A stretch of DNA of 64,000 nucleotides from Chryseobacterium gleum (lineage in GTDB: Bacteria > Bacteroidota > Bacteroidia > Flavobacteriales > Weeksellaceae): positions 806,001 to 870,000 of the forward strand of contig NZ_LR134289.1 in assembly GCF_900636535.1 (NCBI RefSeq), given 5' to 3'. Positions within the stretch are counted from its first letter, which is position 1. Every line of letters begins with the position of its first letter. Made by a program: the position numbers and the translations under genes. Positions 55,270-62,750 of this stretch are shown here, piece after piece. The notes under the pieces are model-generated. The model made no database searches and was not told where the DNA came from. It saw only the letters and a program-made list of their open reading frames with translations.

Positions 55270-56472
55270 ATGAAAAAGAAACTTCCTGTAACGGTACTCA
55301 GTGGTTTTTTAGGGGCAGGAAAAACTACATTACTGAACCATATTCTGCATAACAAAAAAGGCTTAAAAGTAGCTGTAATAGTGAACGATATGAGTGAAGT
55401 GAATATTGATGCCCGCCTTGTTGAAAATCAAAACACCCTTTCAAGAACAGAAGAAAAGCTGGTAGAAATGAGCAACGGATGCATCTGCTGCACACTTCGT
55501 GAAGATCTGATGATAGAAGTGGAACGCCTTGCCAGCGAAAACCGCTTTGATTATCTCCTTATTGAAAGTACAGGAATCAGTGAACCGGTTCCTGTTGCCC
55601 AAACCTTTACCTACATTGATGAAGAAAGCGGAATCGACCTTTCCCGTTTCAGTTATGTAGATACCATGGTAACGGTGGTGGATTGTTTTAATTTCATAAA
55701 AGATTTCGGTTCTAATGAGTTGCTGATGGATCGCGATCTTACAGACATGGAAGGTGATTACCGGACAATTGTTAACCTTTTGACCGATCAGATCGAATTT
55801 GCCAATGTAATTATTTTAAATAAAACAGATCTTATAGATGCTGAAACACTTGGCTTTTTACAGGCTGCCATAAAAAAATTAAACCCCGATGCGGTTATCT
55901 TACACTCAGAATTTGGTAAAATTGATCCTCAACAGATTTTAAATACACGGCTTTTTGATTTCGACAAAGCACAGTCATCTGCCGGCTGGCAAAAAGAACT
56001 GCAATCGGAGCACCACACGCCTGAAACGGAAGAATATGGAATAAGTTCAATCATTTTCAGAGACAGAAAGCCTTTTCATCCGGTAAGGTTATGGGAGTAC
56101 CTGAATCAATATTATCCCGAAGGAACAATAAGAGCGAAAGGTTTGTTCTGGCTGGCGTCAAGACCTGATGATGCCCTGAACTTTTCTCAGGCAGGCGGAT
56201 CTTTCCGATTGGAAAAAGCAGGGGTATGGTGGTGCAGCATGCCACTAAGCCATAGAGTGCAGTATTCTTCATTTGCGGAAAATCAAAGTTTTATTGAAAA
56301 AAGATGGGACAAAAACTGGGGTGACAGGATTAATGAACTGGTCTTTATTGGGCAGAATCTGGACAAAGATCAAATGTTGTCTGATCTTCAGCATTGCCTT
56401 ATCAATGAAAGGGAAAAAGAATTGTTTGACAAAAAGCAAAGCTTTGAAGACCCCTTTCCAAAAGATATTTAA
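55270..56472 (+). CDS. CobW/ZNG1-family zinc-associated GTPase
   Basis: This 400-residue P-loop GTPase has the G1 motif [15 protein letters not shown], the CxCC metal motif (C71, C73, C74 in [10 protein letters not shown]), [16 protein letters not shown] and NKTD, then a C-terminal CobW domain (about 265-390). This subfamily transfers zinc to client metalloproteins under zinc limitation. With MerC it lies behind a Zur-type operator. The protein has a normal length. Confidence 0.92.
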   Translation: MKKKLPVTVLSGFLGAGKTTLLNHILHNKKGLKVAVIVNDMSEVNIDARLVENQNTLSRTEEKLVEMSNGCICCTLREDLMIEVERLASENRFDYLLIESTGISEPVPVAQTFTYIDEESGIDLSRFSYVDTMVTVVDCFNFIKDFGSNELLMDRDLTDMEGDYRTIVNLLTDQIEFANVIILNKTDLIDAETLGFLQAAIKKLNPDAVILHSEFGKIDPQQILNTRLFDFDKAQSSAGWQKELQSEHHTPETEEYGISSIIFRDRKPFHPVRLWEYLNQYYPEGTIRAKGLFWLASRPDDALNFSQAGGSFRLEKAGVWWCSMPLSHRVQYSSFAENQSFIEKRWDKNWGDRINELVFIGQNLDKDQMLSDLQHCLINEREKELFDKKQSFEDPFPKDI

Positions 56473-56491
56473 AATTAACTTTTAATTAATG

Positions 56492-56530
56492 CAACATTGT
56501 TTCAATAGAAAGATTAATACAATACCTTTC
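56492..56530 (+). promoter_or_regulatory. Third Zur-like box with promoter of the alkaline phosphatase
   Basis: GCAACATTGTTTC (56492-56504) resembles the two sites upstream of merC. TTG 56498-56500 lies inside it, then 22 bases, then TACCTTTC (56523-56530, one mismatch). The -33 box inside the operator matches the arrangement at 54850. Confidence 0.55.
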
Positions 56531-56549
56531 GGAATTATTTTAAGACAAT

Positions 56550-57950
56550 ATGGACAGAAGAAAATTTTTAAAGGGTTCTGCAATACTTTCAGGATTATTG
56601 ACCTTATCGCCATCAGATTTTTGGAGCTTCGGGAAGAATAATGAAAAACCAGGATCAGGAAAAGCAAAGAATATCATCTTTATGGTCAGTGACGGGATGA
56701 GTCTTGGAACTCTATCAATGACAGACCTGTATTCCCGGAATATTTTAGGAAAGGGAAGTCACTGGCTCAATCTGTACCATGAGAGAAAAGTGACCCGAGC
56801 CTTGATGGATACTGCTTCAGCAAGCTCCATTGTGACGGACTCTGCAGCAGCAAGTTCGGCATTCGGAGGCGGGATAAGAGTCAGGAACGGTACGTTGAAT
56901 ATGGGTGCCAACGGTGAAAAGCATCTTCCGATATGGCAGCAATATAAAAAAGCAGGAAAGAAAGCAGGCTGTGTGACTACCGTTACCATTACCCACGCAA
57001 CCCCTGCGGGTTTTTGTGTGAATTCTTCCAGAAGAAATGCAGAGCCTCAAATCGCTGAAATGTATGCTGAGCTTGAACTGGACGTTCTGTTGGGTGGCGG
57101 AGATGAGTTTTTCGATCCTGTTAAAAGAGAGGACAGGAAAGATCTTTATTCTGTTTATCACAAAAAGGGATATAGAATCCTGAAAACGCAGAATGATCTG
57201 AGGGAAATTAAAAAAGGGGAAAAACTGTTAGGGATTTTCAATACCGGAGCATTGCCATATAGTATTGACAGGGCTCATGTTCAGGAATATAAAAATACTC
57301 CAACTCTTGCTGAAATGGCCAATACAGCCATTAACCAGATGAAGGATCATCCTGACGGTTTTGTTCTTCAGGTAGAAGCCGGAAAAGTAGACTGGGCAGC
57401 TCATGCCAATGATGTCGCTGCGATTATCCACGATCAGCTGGCATTTGATGAAGCCATAAAAACAGTTATAGATTTTGCCGAAAGAGATGGAAATACACTG
57501 GTGATCATTACTACAGACCATGGAAATGCGAATCCCGGAACAATTTACGGAACGGATGCCACTAAAAACTTTAACAGCATTTCAGAGTATCAATATACCA
57601 ATGAATATATCCTGAACAAGATTCAAAAAGACTATTCAATAAAGGATATTAAAGACTGGATCTATGAAGGTAACAAAATTATCCTGACTGATGAGGAAGC
57701 TAAACATCTGATGAGCTTTTACAGCGGTCTTGAAAAAGGGGAAGAAGTAGGCCTTTATAATTATAAAAAACTGCCTTTTAAACTGTATTCAGAAATTCAG
57801 AAAAGCAGGAATTCTGTAGGGTGGATCAGTATGGACCACTCCGGTGATTATGTGGAAGTAGCGGCTTATGGCCCTGGAAATGAATTTTTACAGCCGTTTA
57901 TTAAAAATACAGATCTGCATGATCTCATGCTGAAAGCATGTCCTGTATAA
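56550..57950 (+). CDS. Alkaline phosphatase (PhoA family), Tat-exported
   Basis: This 466-residue enzyme has a Tat signal (MDRRKFLKGSAI), a metal ligand in VSDGMS (D48), the nucleophile S98 in VTDSAA, VDWAAHAND and TTDHGNANPG. It hydrolyses phosphate monoesters with two zinc and one magnesium ion. Its promoter carries a Zur-like box, so the gene may be turned on when zinc is scarce, or its metal supply may be coordinated with the CobW GTPase upstream (inference). It ends at a terminator. Confidence 0.92.
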   Translation: MDRRKFLKGSAILSGLLTLSPSDFWSFGKNNEKPGSGKAKNIIFMVSDGMSLGTLSMTDLYSRNILGKGSHWLNLYHERKVTRALMDTASASSIVTDSAAASSAFGGGIRVRNGTLNMGANGEKHLPIWQQYKKAGKKAGCVTTVTITHATPAGFCVNSSRRNAEPQIAEMYAELELDVLLGGGDEFFDPVKREDRKDLYSVYHKKGYRILKTQNDLREIKKGEKLLGIFNTGALPYSIDRAHVQEYKNTPTLAEMANTAINQMKDHPDGFVLQVEAGKVDWAAHANDVAAIIHDQLAFDEAIKTVIDFAERDGNTLVIITTDHGNANPGTIYGTDATKNFNSISEYQYTNEYILNKIQKDYSIKDIKDWIYEGNKIILTDEEAKHLMSFYSGLEKGEEVGLYNYKKLPFKLYSEIQKSRNSVGWISMDHSGDYVEVAAYGPGNEFLQPFIKNTDLHDLMLKACPV

Positions 57951-57994
57951 ACAAAACATTCATATTTTTTCATATTTAATTATTTGGGAGATGG

Positions 57995-58030
57995 CAAGGC
58001 GGGTTTGATTGTGACCGCCTTGTTTTTTTT
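57995..58030 (+). terminator. Terminator after the alkaline phosphatase
   Basis: CAAGGCGG (57995-58002) pairs with CCGCCTTG (58015-58022), followed by eight T residues. Confidence 0.9.
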
Positions 58031-58043
58031 ATTATAAAAAGGG

Positions 58044-58865
58044 CTATATTTCCCCCATTACAAACATATTTTCCATGGTAGGCACTTTACTGCCACCTTC
58101 TTTTTCAAGAGTAATGGCAAAGGCCTGGGCATCTGGAATATTGGCTAAAGCAATCCTGCTGTCTTTATCTTCCGTGTACATTCCTGCACTTACCGGCTTC
58201 CCGTTTTCAATAGCCCAAAGCTGATACTGCATTCCCTCAGGAGCTTTTGGAAGCTTTTCAGCATTCAGATAAACTTCTTTTGTTTTTTTGTCCCAGAAAA
58301 CCATTGCTTTGGCATCCGCATGCTTTTCTACTCCTTTCAGCATAACCATCTTCATATCAGGATTGGAAAACATCTCAAGCTTCTGATTCATTTTCTGCAT
58401 GGCCTTATCCTGATGCTTTTTATCTGCTGCCAGCAGAGCCATCTCTTTTTGATTGGCTGATTGGGTATTCATCCAGTACAAGTTACCGGCAACACTTACC
58501 AGAAACAGTACAGAAGCTGCTACTGCATACGTTTTCCATCCGTTATTTCGCTGGCTGGATTCCTGGATTCTGTTCTCTTTATGATCTTTTACTTCAGAAA
58601 TATCAGTTGAAAGAACAGGAGTAATCTCTTCAGGAGTCTGCACTTTTTGAATTTTATTCCAGATCTTAGACTTAAGATCATCTGGAGGGGTTACAGCCTG
58701 TGCCGTAGCAAGATCTTCCAAAGTTTTCTGCGCTTCTTCAAAAGCTGCCCTTACTTCAGCATTATTCTTCATCACACACTCCAAAATCCCTGCTTCCTCG
58801 GGAGAAGCATGGCCAAGAATATAAGATTCTATAATTCCGGATGATATGTATTCTTTAGTGTTCAA
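58044..58865 (-). CDS. Anti-sigma factor of the RskA family
   Basis: This 273-residue protein has an N-terminal cytoplasmic anti-sigma region (1-100), one membrane segment (about 112-132, TYAVAASVLFLVSVAGNLYWM) and a C-terminal RskA domain (YQLWAIENGKPVSAGMY and FAITLEKEGGSKVPT). It holds the sigma factor inactive until an external signal triggers its proteolysis. It begins one base after the sigma stop codon, so the pair is co-translated. Confidence 0.93.
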   Translation of the reverse strand: MNTKEYISSGIIESYILGHASPEEAGILECVMKNNAEVRAAFEEAQKTLEDLATAQAVTPPDDLKSKIWNKIQKVQTPEEITPVLSTDISEVKDHKENRIQESSQRNNGWKTYAVAASVLFLVSVAGNLYWMNTQSANQKEMALLAADKKHQDKAMQKMNQKLEMFSNPDMKMVMLKGVEKHADAKAMVFWDKKTKEVYLNAEKLPKAPEGMQYQLWAIENGKPVSAGMYTEDKDSRIALANIPDAQAFAITLEKEGGSKVPTMENMFVMGEI

Positions 58866-58866
58866 T

Positions 58867-59415
58867 TTATTGGTAATCTTTTAGCAAATCCTTTAATTTC
58901 ATCAGTGCGTTCCGCATTTTCGTTTTTACCGTTCCCAGCGGTATCTTCAGTTTTTCGGATATTTCATGTTGGGTATATCCCTGATAATACGCAAGATCTA
59001 TAAGTTCCTGCTTGTCTACTTCCAGACCTTCCAGCACATTATTAAATCCGATATAATCGGAAGAATTATTCGTTGTTGAAAGTTCTGCAGTATTATATAC
59101 GAAATCCGGAAGTGATTGGTTTTTAAGTTCATTCTGGAATCCTTTTGACTTGAGATAGTCAATAGCCGTATTCCTTGCAATATTAATCATCCAGGTATAA
59201 AATCTTCCTTTAGAAATATCGTACTGATGAATGGAGTTCCATATTTTAACAAAAACATCCTGAATAACTTCTTCAGTATATTCTTTAGACTGAACAATCC
59301 GAAGAACAACCCCGTACAACGCACCGGAATAATGGTCATACAGATAATGAAAACCAGTTTCGTTTTTTTCTTTCAATAAAACGATAAGTTCCTTTTCAGA
59401 ATAGGTTGTTTTAAT
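58867..59415 (-). CDS. ECF sigma factor (RNA polymerase sigma-70 family)
   Basis: This protein has sigma region 2 (YLYDHYSGALYGVVLRIV and DVFVKIWNSIHQYD) and region 4 (YYQGYTQHEISEKLKIPLGTVKTKM), and lacks region 3 as ECF sigmas do. No ATG lies near the expected start. A frame open to TTG 59478 runs across a perfect promoter, so its N-terminus is not credible. The end given (59415) assumes an ATT start (I-K-T-T-Y-S-E-K-E); TTG 59376 is the other candidate. The sigma is followed by its RskA-type anti-sigma and is divergent from MsrB. Confidence 0.88.
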   Translation of the reverse strand: MKTTYSEKELIVLLKEKNETGFHYLYDHYSGALYGVVLRIVQSKEYTEEVIQDVFVKIWNSIHQYDISKGRFYTWMINIARNTAIDYLKSKGFQNELKNQSLPDFVYNTAELSTTNNSSDYIGFNNVLEGLEVDKQELIDLAYYQGYTQHEISEKLKIPLGTVKTKMRNALMKLKDLLKDYQ

Positions 59416-59433
59416 AGCTTTTATTTTTCTATC

Positions 59434-59464
59434 CAAATGTAATAAAATAAAACATATTCCCAAA
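59434..59464 (-). promoter_or_regulatory. Canonical Bacteroidota promoter of the sigma-anti-sigma pair
   Basis: On the minus strand TTTG (59464-59461), 19 bases, TACATTTG (59441-59434) is an exact match to TTTG-N19-TAnnTTTG. It sits inside the frame open upstream of the sigma gene and so decides that the start lies further downstream. Confidence 0.8.
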
Positions 59465-59486
59465 AAAATCTGAATCAACTTTTATT

Positions 59487-59496
59487 TCGTACATGA
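59487..59496 (+). promoter_or_regulatory. TCGTACATGA motif upstream of msrB (candidate ECF -10 region)
   Basis: TCGTACATGA followed by TTTTAAGA is shared with TCGTAAATGA and CATTAAAA at 60109 before the fasciclin gene. The 31-base distance to the ATG is reasonable for an ECF promoter, but no conserved -35 was found. Confidence 0.35.
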
Positions 59497-59526
59497 TTTT
59501 AAGACAATCATTAAAAATATTGAAAT

Positions 59527-60045
59527 ATGAAAACCTTATATTCAAAAGCAATACTTCTACTTTCTGTAACGGTGTCCTTCGGATTTTGCACAGCCCAAAA
59601 CAGTCTTTTCAAAACCAGAAATCCTTATTACTCACACACTGCAGAAAATACACTGAAAGTAGGCAATAGTGAATGGAAAAAGATTTTAAACCCCGAACTC
59701 TATGAGGTAGCCAGAGAAGGAGCCACAGAAACTGCTTTTACCGGAAAATATTATGAATTCGATGAAAAAGGAACCTATTACTGTGCCGTATGTGGTAATC
59801 CTCTCTTCCTTTCAACTTCCAAATTTGCAACTACCTGCGGCTGGCCCTCATTTTATCAGCCTCTTCGTAAAAACAGTGTAAAATACAGAAAAGACAGCTC
59901 TCATCATATGGAACGTACAGAAGTGCTGTGTGGAAGATGTGAGTCTCACCTCGGGCATGTTTTTGATGATGGCCCAAAACCAACCGGAAAACGATTCTGT
60001 ATGAACTCTATCTGTCTGGAGTTTGTCCCGATTAAAAAAAAATAA
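59527..60045 (+). CDS. msrB: Peptide methionine (R)-S-oxide reductase (MsrB), secreted
   Basis: This 172-residue protein has a signal peptide (ending CTAQN) and an MsrB domain with two CxxC zinc sites (C86/C89 and C135/C138) and the nucleophile C158 in RFCMNS. C104 in TTCGWPSFY is a possible resolving Cys. It repairs oxidised methionine in periplasmic or surface proteins. It faces the ECF sigma gene and may be under its control. Confidence 0.93.
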   Translation: MKTLYSKAILLLSVTVSFGFCTAQNSLFKTRNPYYSHTAENTLKVGNSEWKKILNPELYEVAREGATETAFTGKYYEFDEKGTYYCAVCGNPLFLSTSKFATTCGWPSFYQPLRKNSVKYRKDSSHHMERTEVLCGRCESHLGHVFDDGPKPTGKRFCMNSICLEFVPIKKK

Positions 60046-60108
60046 ATAACTGAAAATCAGTAATATAAAATAAATTTTATTTTTTTTCAATCCAAAATAA
60101 AACCAACC

Positions 60109-60118
60109 TCGTAAATGA
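60109..60118 (+). promoter_or_regulatory. TCGTAAATGA motif upstream of the fasciclin gene
   Basis: Same motif as at 59487 before msrB, here 45 bases ahead of ATG 60163. The ATG at 60115 is inside the motif, which supports 60163 as the start. Confidence 0.35.
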
Positions 60119-60162
60119 CATTAAAAGCACAAATAAATATAATTCATAAAAAAATCAACACG

Positions 60163-60732
60163 ATGAACACACAATCAAAAATCACAGTCTTAGCAATGGT
60201 AGCTTTATCATTTGCTTTCAGTGGAAAGGTAACTGCACAAACGATGAAAGAAAAAACAGTAATGGTAGGAGGAGCACCTATGTATCCGTCCAAAAATATT
60301 ATTGAGAATGCTGTCAATTCCAAAGACCACAAAACATTAGTCGCAGCAGTGAAAGCTGCCGGACTGGTAGAAACATTAGAAGGAGCAGGACCTTTTACAG
60401 TACTGGCTCCTACGGATGCAGCTTTCGCAAAACTTCCGAAAGGAACTGTAGAAAATCTTGTAAAACCTGAAAATAAGGCAACACTTACCAGCATCTTAAC
60501 GTACCATGTTCTTCCCGGAAGATACAGTGCGAAAGAAATCTGGGCAGCCGTAAAAGCAGGAAACGGAAAAAGTATGATGAAAACTGTACAGGGAGAGGAA
60601 CTTACTTTCTGGACTAAAGGAAAAGACCTTTATATAAAAGATGCCAAAGGAAACAGCGCGAAAGTAACCATTGCAGACGTCAACCAGTCTAATGGTGTGA
60701 TTCATGTCATCGATACGGTTTTAATGCCATAA
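60163..60732 (+). CDS. Fasciclin (FAS1)-domain secreted protein
   Basis: This 189-residue protein has a signal peptide (ending KVTAQ at about 25) and one FAS1 domain (about 45-189) with the H1 box FTVLAPTDAAFAKLP and the H2 box VIHVIDTVLMP. FAS1 domains mediate adhesion or matrix binding. An ATG at 60115 would add 16 residues and ruin the signal peptide. Near the sigma/RskA pair it recalls the mycobacterial SigK locus, whose targets include fasciclin proteins MPT70 and MPT83. Confidence 0.92.
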   Translation: MNTQSKITVLAMVALSFAFSGKVTAQTMKEKTVMVGGAPMYPSKNIIENAVNSKDHKTLVAAVKAAGLVETLEGAGPFTVLAPTDAAFAKLPKGTVENLVKPENKATLTSILTYHVLPGRYSAKEIWAAVKAGNGKSMMKTVQGEELTFWTKGKDLYIKDAKGNSAKVTIADVNQSNGVIHVIDTVLMP

Positions 60733-60748
60733 CAAATTATGAGATTTC

Positions 60749-60776
60749 AACAGCATACTGATATGCTGTTTTTTTT
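60749..60776 (+). terminator. Terminator after the fasciclin gene
   Basis: AACAGCAT (60749-60756) pairs with ATGCTGTT (60763-60770), followed by a T run. Confidence 0.85.
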
Positions 60777-60807
60777 CTCTTAAATACAACACTAAAAAAT
60801 TAATAGT

Positions 60808-61518
60808 ATGAAAAGAACCATTAACGTTTCTAATCAGGGAGCTACCCTTGATACCAGCAGAAGAAACTTTCTGAAATTAAGTGGAGTAGGACTGGCCATC
60901 GCAGGGCTTACCATCATTGGCTGTGACGACAATGACGACTTCCAGATTATTGAAGAATCCAAGTATGACCTTGGAACAGGAGATGTAGGAATACTAAATT
61001 ACGCCTACGCCCTTGAACAGCTTGAAGCTGACTTTTATACGAAAGTAGTCAACAATTTCTATACGGGAATTTCAAGTATTGAAAAAGAACTTTTTACAGA
61101 CCTGTACCATCATGAAGTGATACACAGGGATTTCTTTAAAGCTGCCATCAGCGGAGCTACAGATCATGTGCTGCCTAAGCTCGAATTCCAGTACCCGAAT
61201 GTGAATTTTAATAACAGGAGCTCAGTTCTGGCCACTGCAAAAGCATTGGAAGATACGGGGGTAGCCGCTTACAATGGTGCGGGGAAATATATTTCCAACC
61301 CAACCTACCTTGTTATTGCCGGTAAAATAGTTTCAGTAGAAGCCAGACATGCTTCCGCCATCAGAAATATCATCAATCCCGGCTCTGCAGATTTTTCAGG
61401 AGATGACGTGGTAGATGCCAATGGACTTGACCTCGCGAAAGAGCCCAAGGATATCGTAATGGCTGCCGGAGCATTCATCAAAACACCTTTTACCTGGAAA
61501 GAAAGAGGCATCAACTAA
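60808..61518 (+). CDS. Ferritin-like protein with Tat signal and possible lipobox
   Basis: This 236-residue protein has the Tat motif SRRNFLKLSG and a lipobox-like GLTIIGC at residues about 32-38, so it may be an exported lipoprotein. The ferritin-like domain carries the ligands E in LEQLEADFY, ExxH in HHEVIHRDF and ExxH in VEARHASA, a diiron or dimetal site. A partner of the same family follows 24 bases later; the pair probably acts together in iron or oxidative stress handling (inference). Confidence 0.87.
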   Translation: MKRTINVSNQGATLDTSRRNFLKLSGVGLAIAGLTIIGCDDNDDFQIIEESKYDLGTGDVGILNYAYALEQLEADFYTKVVNNFYTGISSIEKELFTDLYHHEVIHRDFFKAAISGATDHVLPKLEFQYPNVNFNNRSSVLATAKALEDTGVAAYNGAGKYISNPTYLVIAGKIVSVEARHASAIRNIINPGSADFSGDDVVDANGLDLAKEPKDIVMAAGAFIKTPFTWKERGIN

Positions 61519-61542
61519 TCATTCACCTTAAAAACTCACATT

Positions 61543-62358
61543 ATGAATATTCTTAGATTACTGGATAAGCTTTCCCATGATAAATTCTTCACAACGGAAG
61601 CGTCAAGACTTGAGGCGATTACCAATATGTCTCTATTCGGAAAAAAAGCAGCAGTAGCAGCAGTTCCGCTTGGATTGGGTGCACTGATGGCAACACCGGC
61701 TAAAGCAGAAACCTCAAAAACAGCATTCACAGGTATGGCTTTAAAAAGTACCCTCACAGATGCATTGCAGCTGGCATTGGTACTGGAATACCTTGAAAAT
61801 GAATATTACAGCATAGGATTGTCTACACCGGGACTTATTCCGAATGCAGACAGAACAGTTTTTATGCAGATTTCAAAGCATGAATCTGCTCATGTAGGTT
61901 TTCTGAAAAGCACACTGACTTCTTTAGGAACAACTCCGGGAAACAAACCTACTTTTGATTTTACTGCTGGTGGAAATTTTACTCCTTTTACAGATTATAA
62001 TCAGTTTCTTATTCTTGCCCAGGCCTTTGAAGATACGGGAGTAAGGGCATACAAAGGACAGGCAGGAAACGTAATGTCCAATAAAGTTGTGCTTCAGGCA
62101 GCCTTACAGATTCATTCTGTAGAAGCCAGACATGCTTCGCAGGTAAGAAGAATTCGAGCAAACAAAGGATGGATAGAGCTTGCCGATGGAGGAAATATGC
62201 CTTCTGCAACCAATCCTGTTTATGCAGGAGAAGATAATACCAATCAGGCGGGTTTCAATACAGGAACCTTATTTGGAGCTGCAGCCGGTTCTGCAGCTTA
62301 TGATGAGATTTTAAGTGGCAGCGATGCGCAGGCTATTGCCTCCCTGTTCATAGTATAG
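61543..62358 (+). CDS. Ferritin-like protein, paralogue of the preceding gene
   Basis: This 271-residue protein has an N-terminal region with a hydrophobic segment (KKAAVAAVPLGLGALMATPAKAET) and a ferritin-like domain with LEYLENEYYS, ExxH in KHESAHVGF and ExxH in VEARHASQ. DTGVRAYKGQ and EDTGVAAYNGA mark the shared family region of the two genes. It is related to desiccation- or stress-associated ferritin-like proteins. Operon with the preceding gene is likely. Confidence 0.87.
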   Translation: MNILRLLDKLSHDKFFTTEASRLEAITNMSLFGKKAAVAAVPLGLGALMATPAKAETSKTAFTGMALKSTLTDALQLALVLEYLENEYYSIGLSTPGLIPNADRTVFMQISKHESAHVGFLKSTLTSLGTTPGNKPTFDFTAGGNFTPFTDYNQFLILAQAFEDTGVRAYKGQAGNVMSNKVVLQAALQIHSVEARHASQVRRIRANKGWIELADGGNMPSATNPVYAGEDNTNQAGFNTGTLFGAAAGSAAYDEILSGSDAQAIASLFIV

Positions 62359-62386
62359 TTGTGATTTGGATGATGATAAGTGGTGT

Positions 62387-62420
62387 GTCCATTTCCGGGC
62401 TCATCCGGAAATGGACTTTA
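62387..62420 (+). terminator. Terminator after the ferritin-like pair
   Basis: GTCCATTTCCGG (62387-62398) pairs perfectly with CCGGAAATGGAC (62405-62416), then TTTAAAAAA. A second hairpin follows at 62488. Confidence 0.8.
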
Positions 62421-62487
62421 AAAAATCAATCGTCAGGCCTTAAAAAAACACTGTTAAAACATTACTTTTCATCCTGATTCAAACACC

Positions 62488-62518
62488 AAGTACCATATGA
62501 TCACATGTGGTACTTTTT
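62488..62518 (+). terminator. Second hairpin with T tail
   Basis: AAGTACCATATG (62488-62499) pairs with CATGTGGTACTT with one mismatch, across ATCA, followed by TTTATTTT. Its presence 70 bases past the first terminator may mark the end of a short downstream transcript or be a double terminator. Confidence 0.65.
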
Positions 62519-62693
62519 ATTTTATATTGTTTATTACTTCTTTATATCTTTAAAATATTTTAAAATAACCATGCATATTCCTTTATTAACAAATTTACTG
62601 CAACGGAATACAAAATTATTTCGTATTTTGCTTTACTTATTAAAATAATAATTTAAAGCACTTAAAAATGTTGAAAATATAAACTTTAAGGAC

Positions 62694-62718
62694 TTGATTA
62701 TCATTTTTTAATAATCAA
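62694..62718. other. Inverted repeat in the leader of the sensor gene
   Basis: TTGATTAT (62694-62701) and ATAATCAA (62711-62718) are perfect inverses with a nine-base T-rich spacer. It may be a protein site near the promoter. The rest of 62519-62750 shows only AT-rich sequence. Confidence 0.4.
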
Positions 62719-62750
62719 AAAAGAAAAATCTCTAACCGTTGAAATAACAT

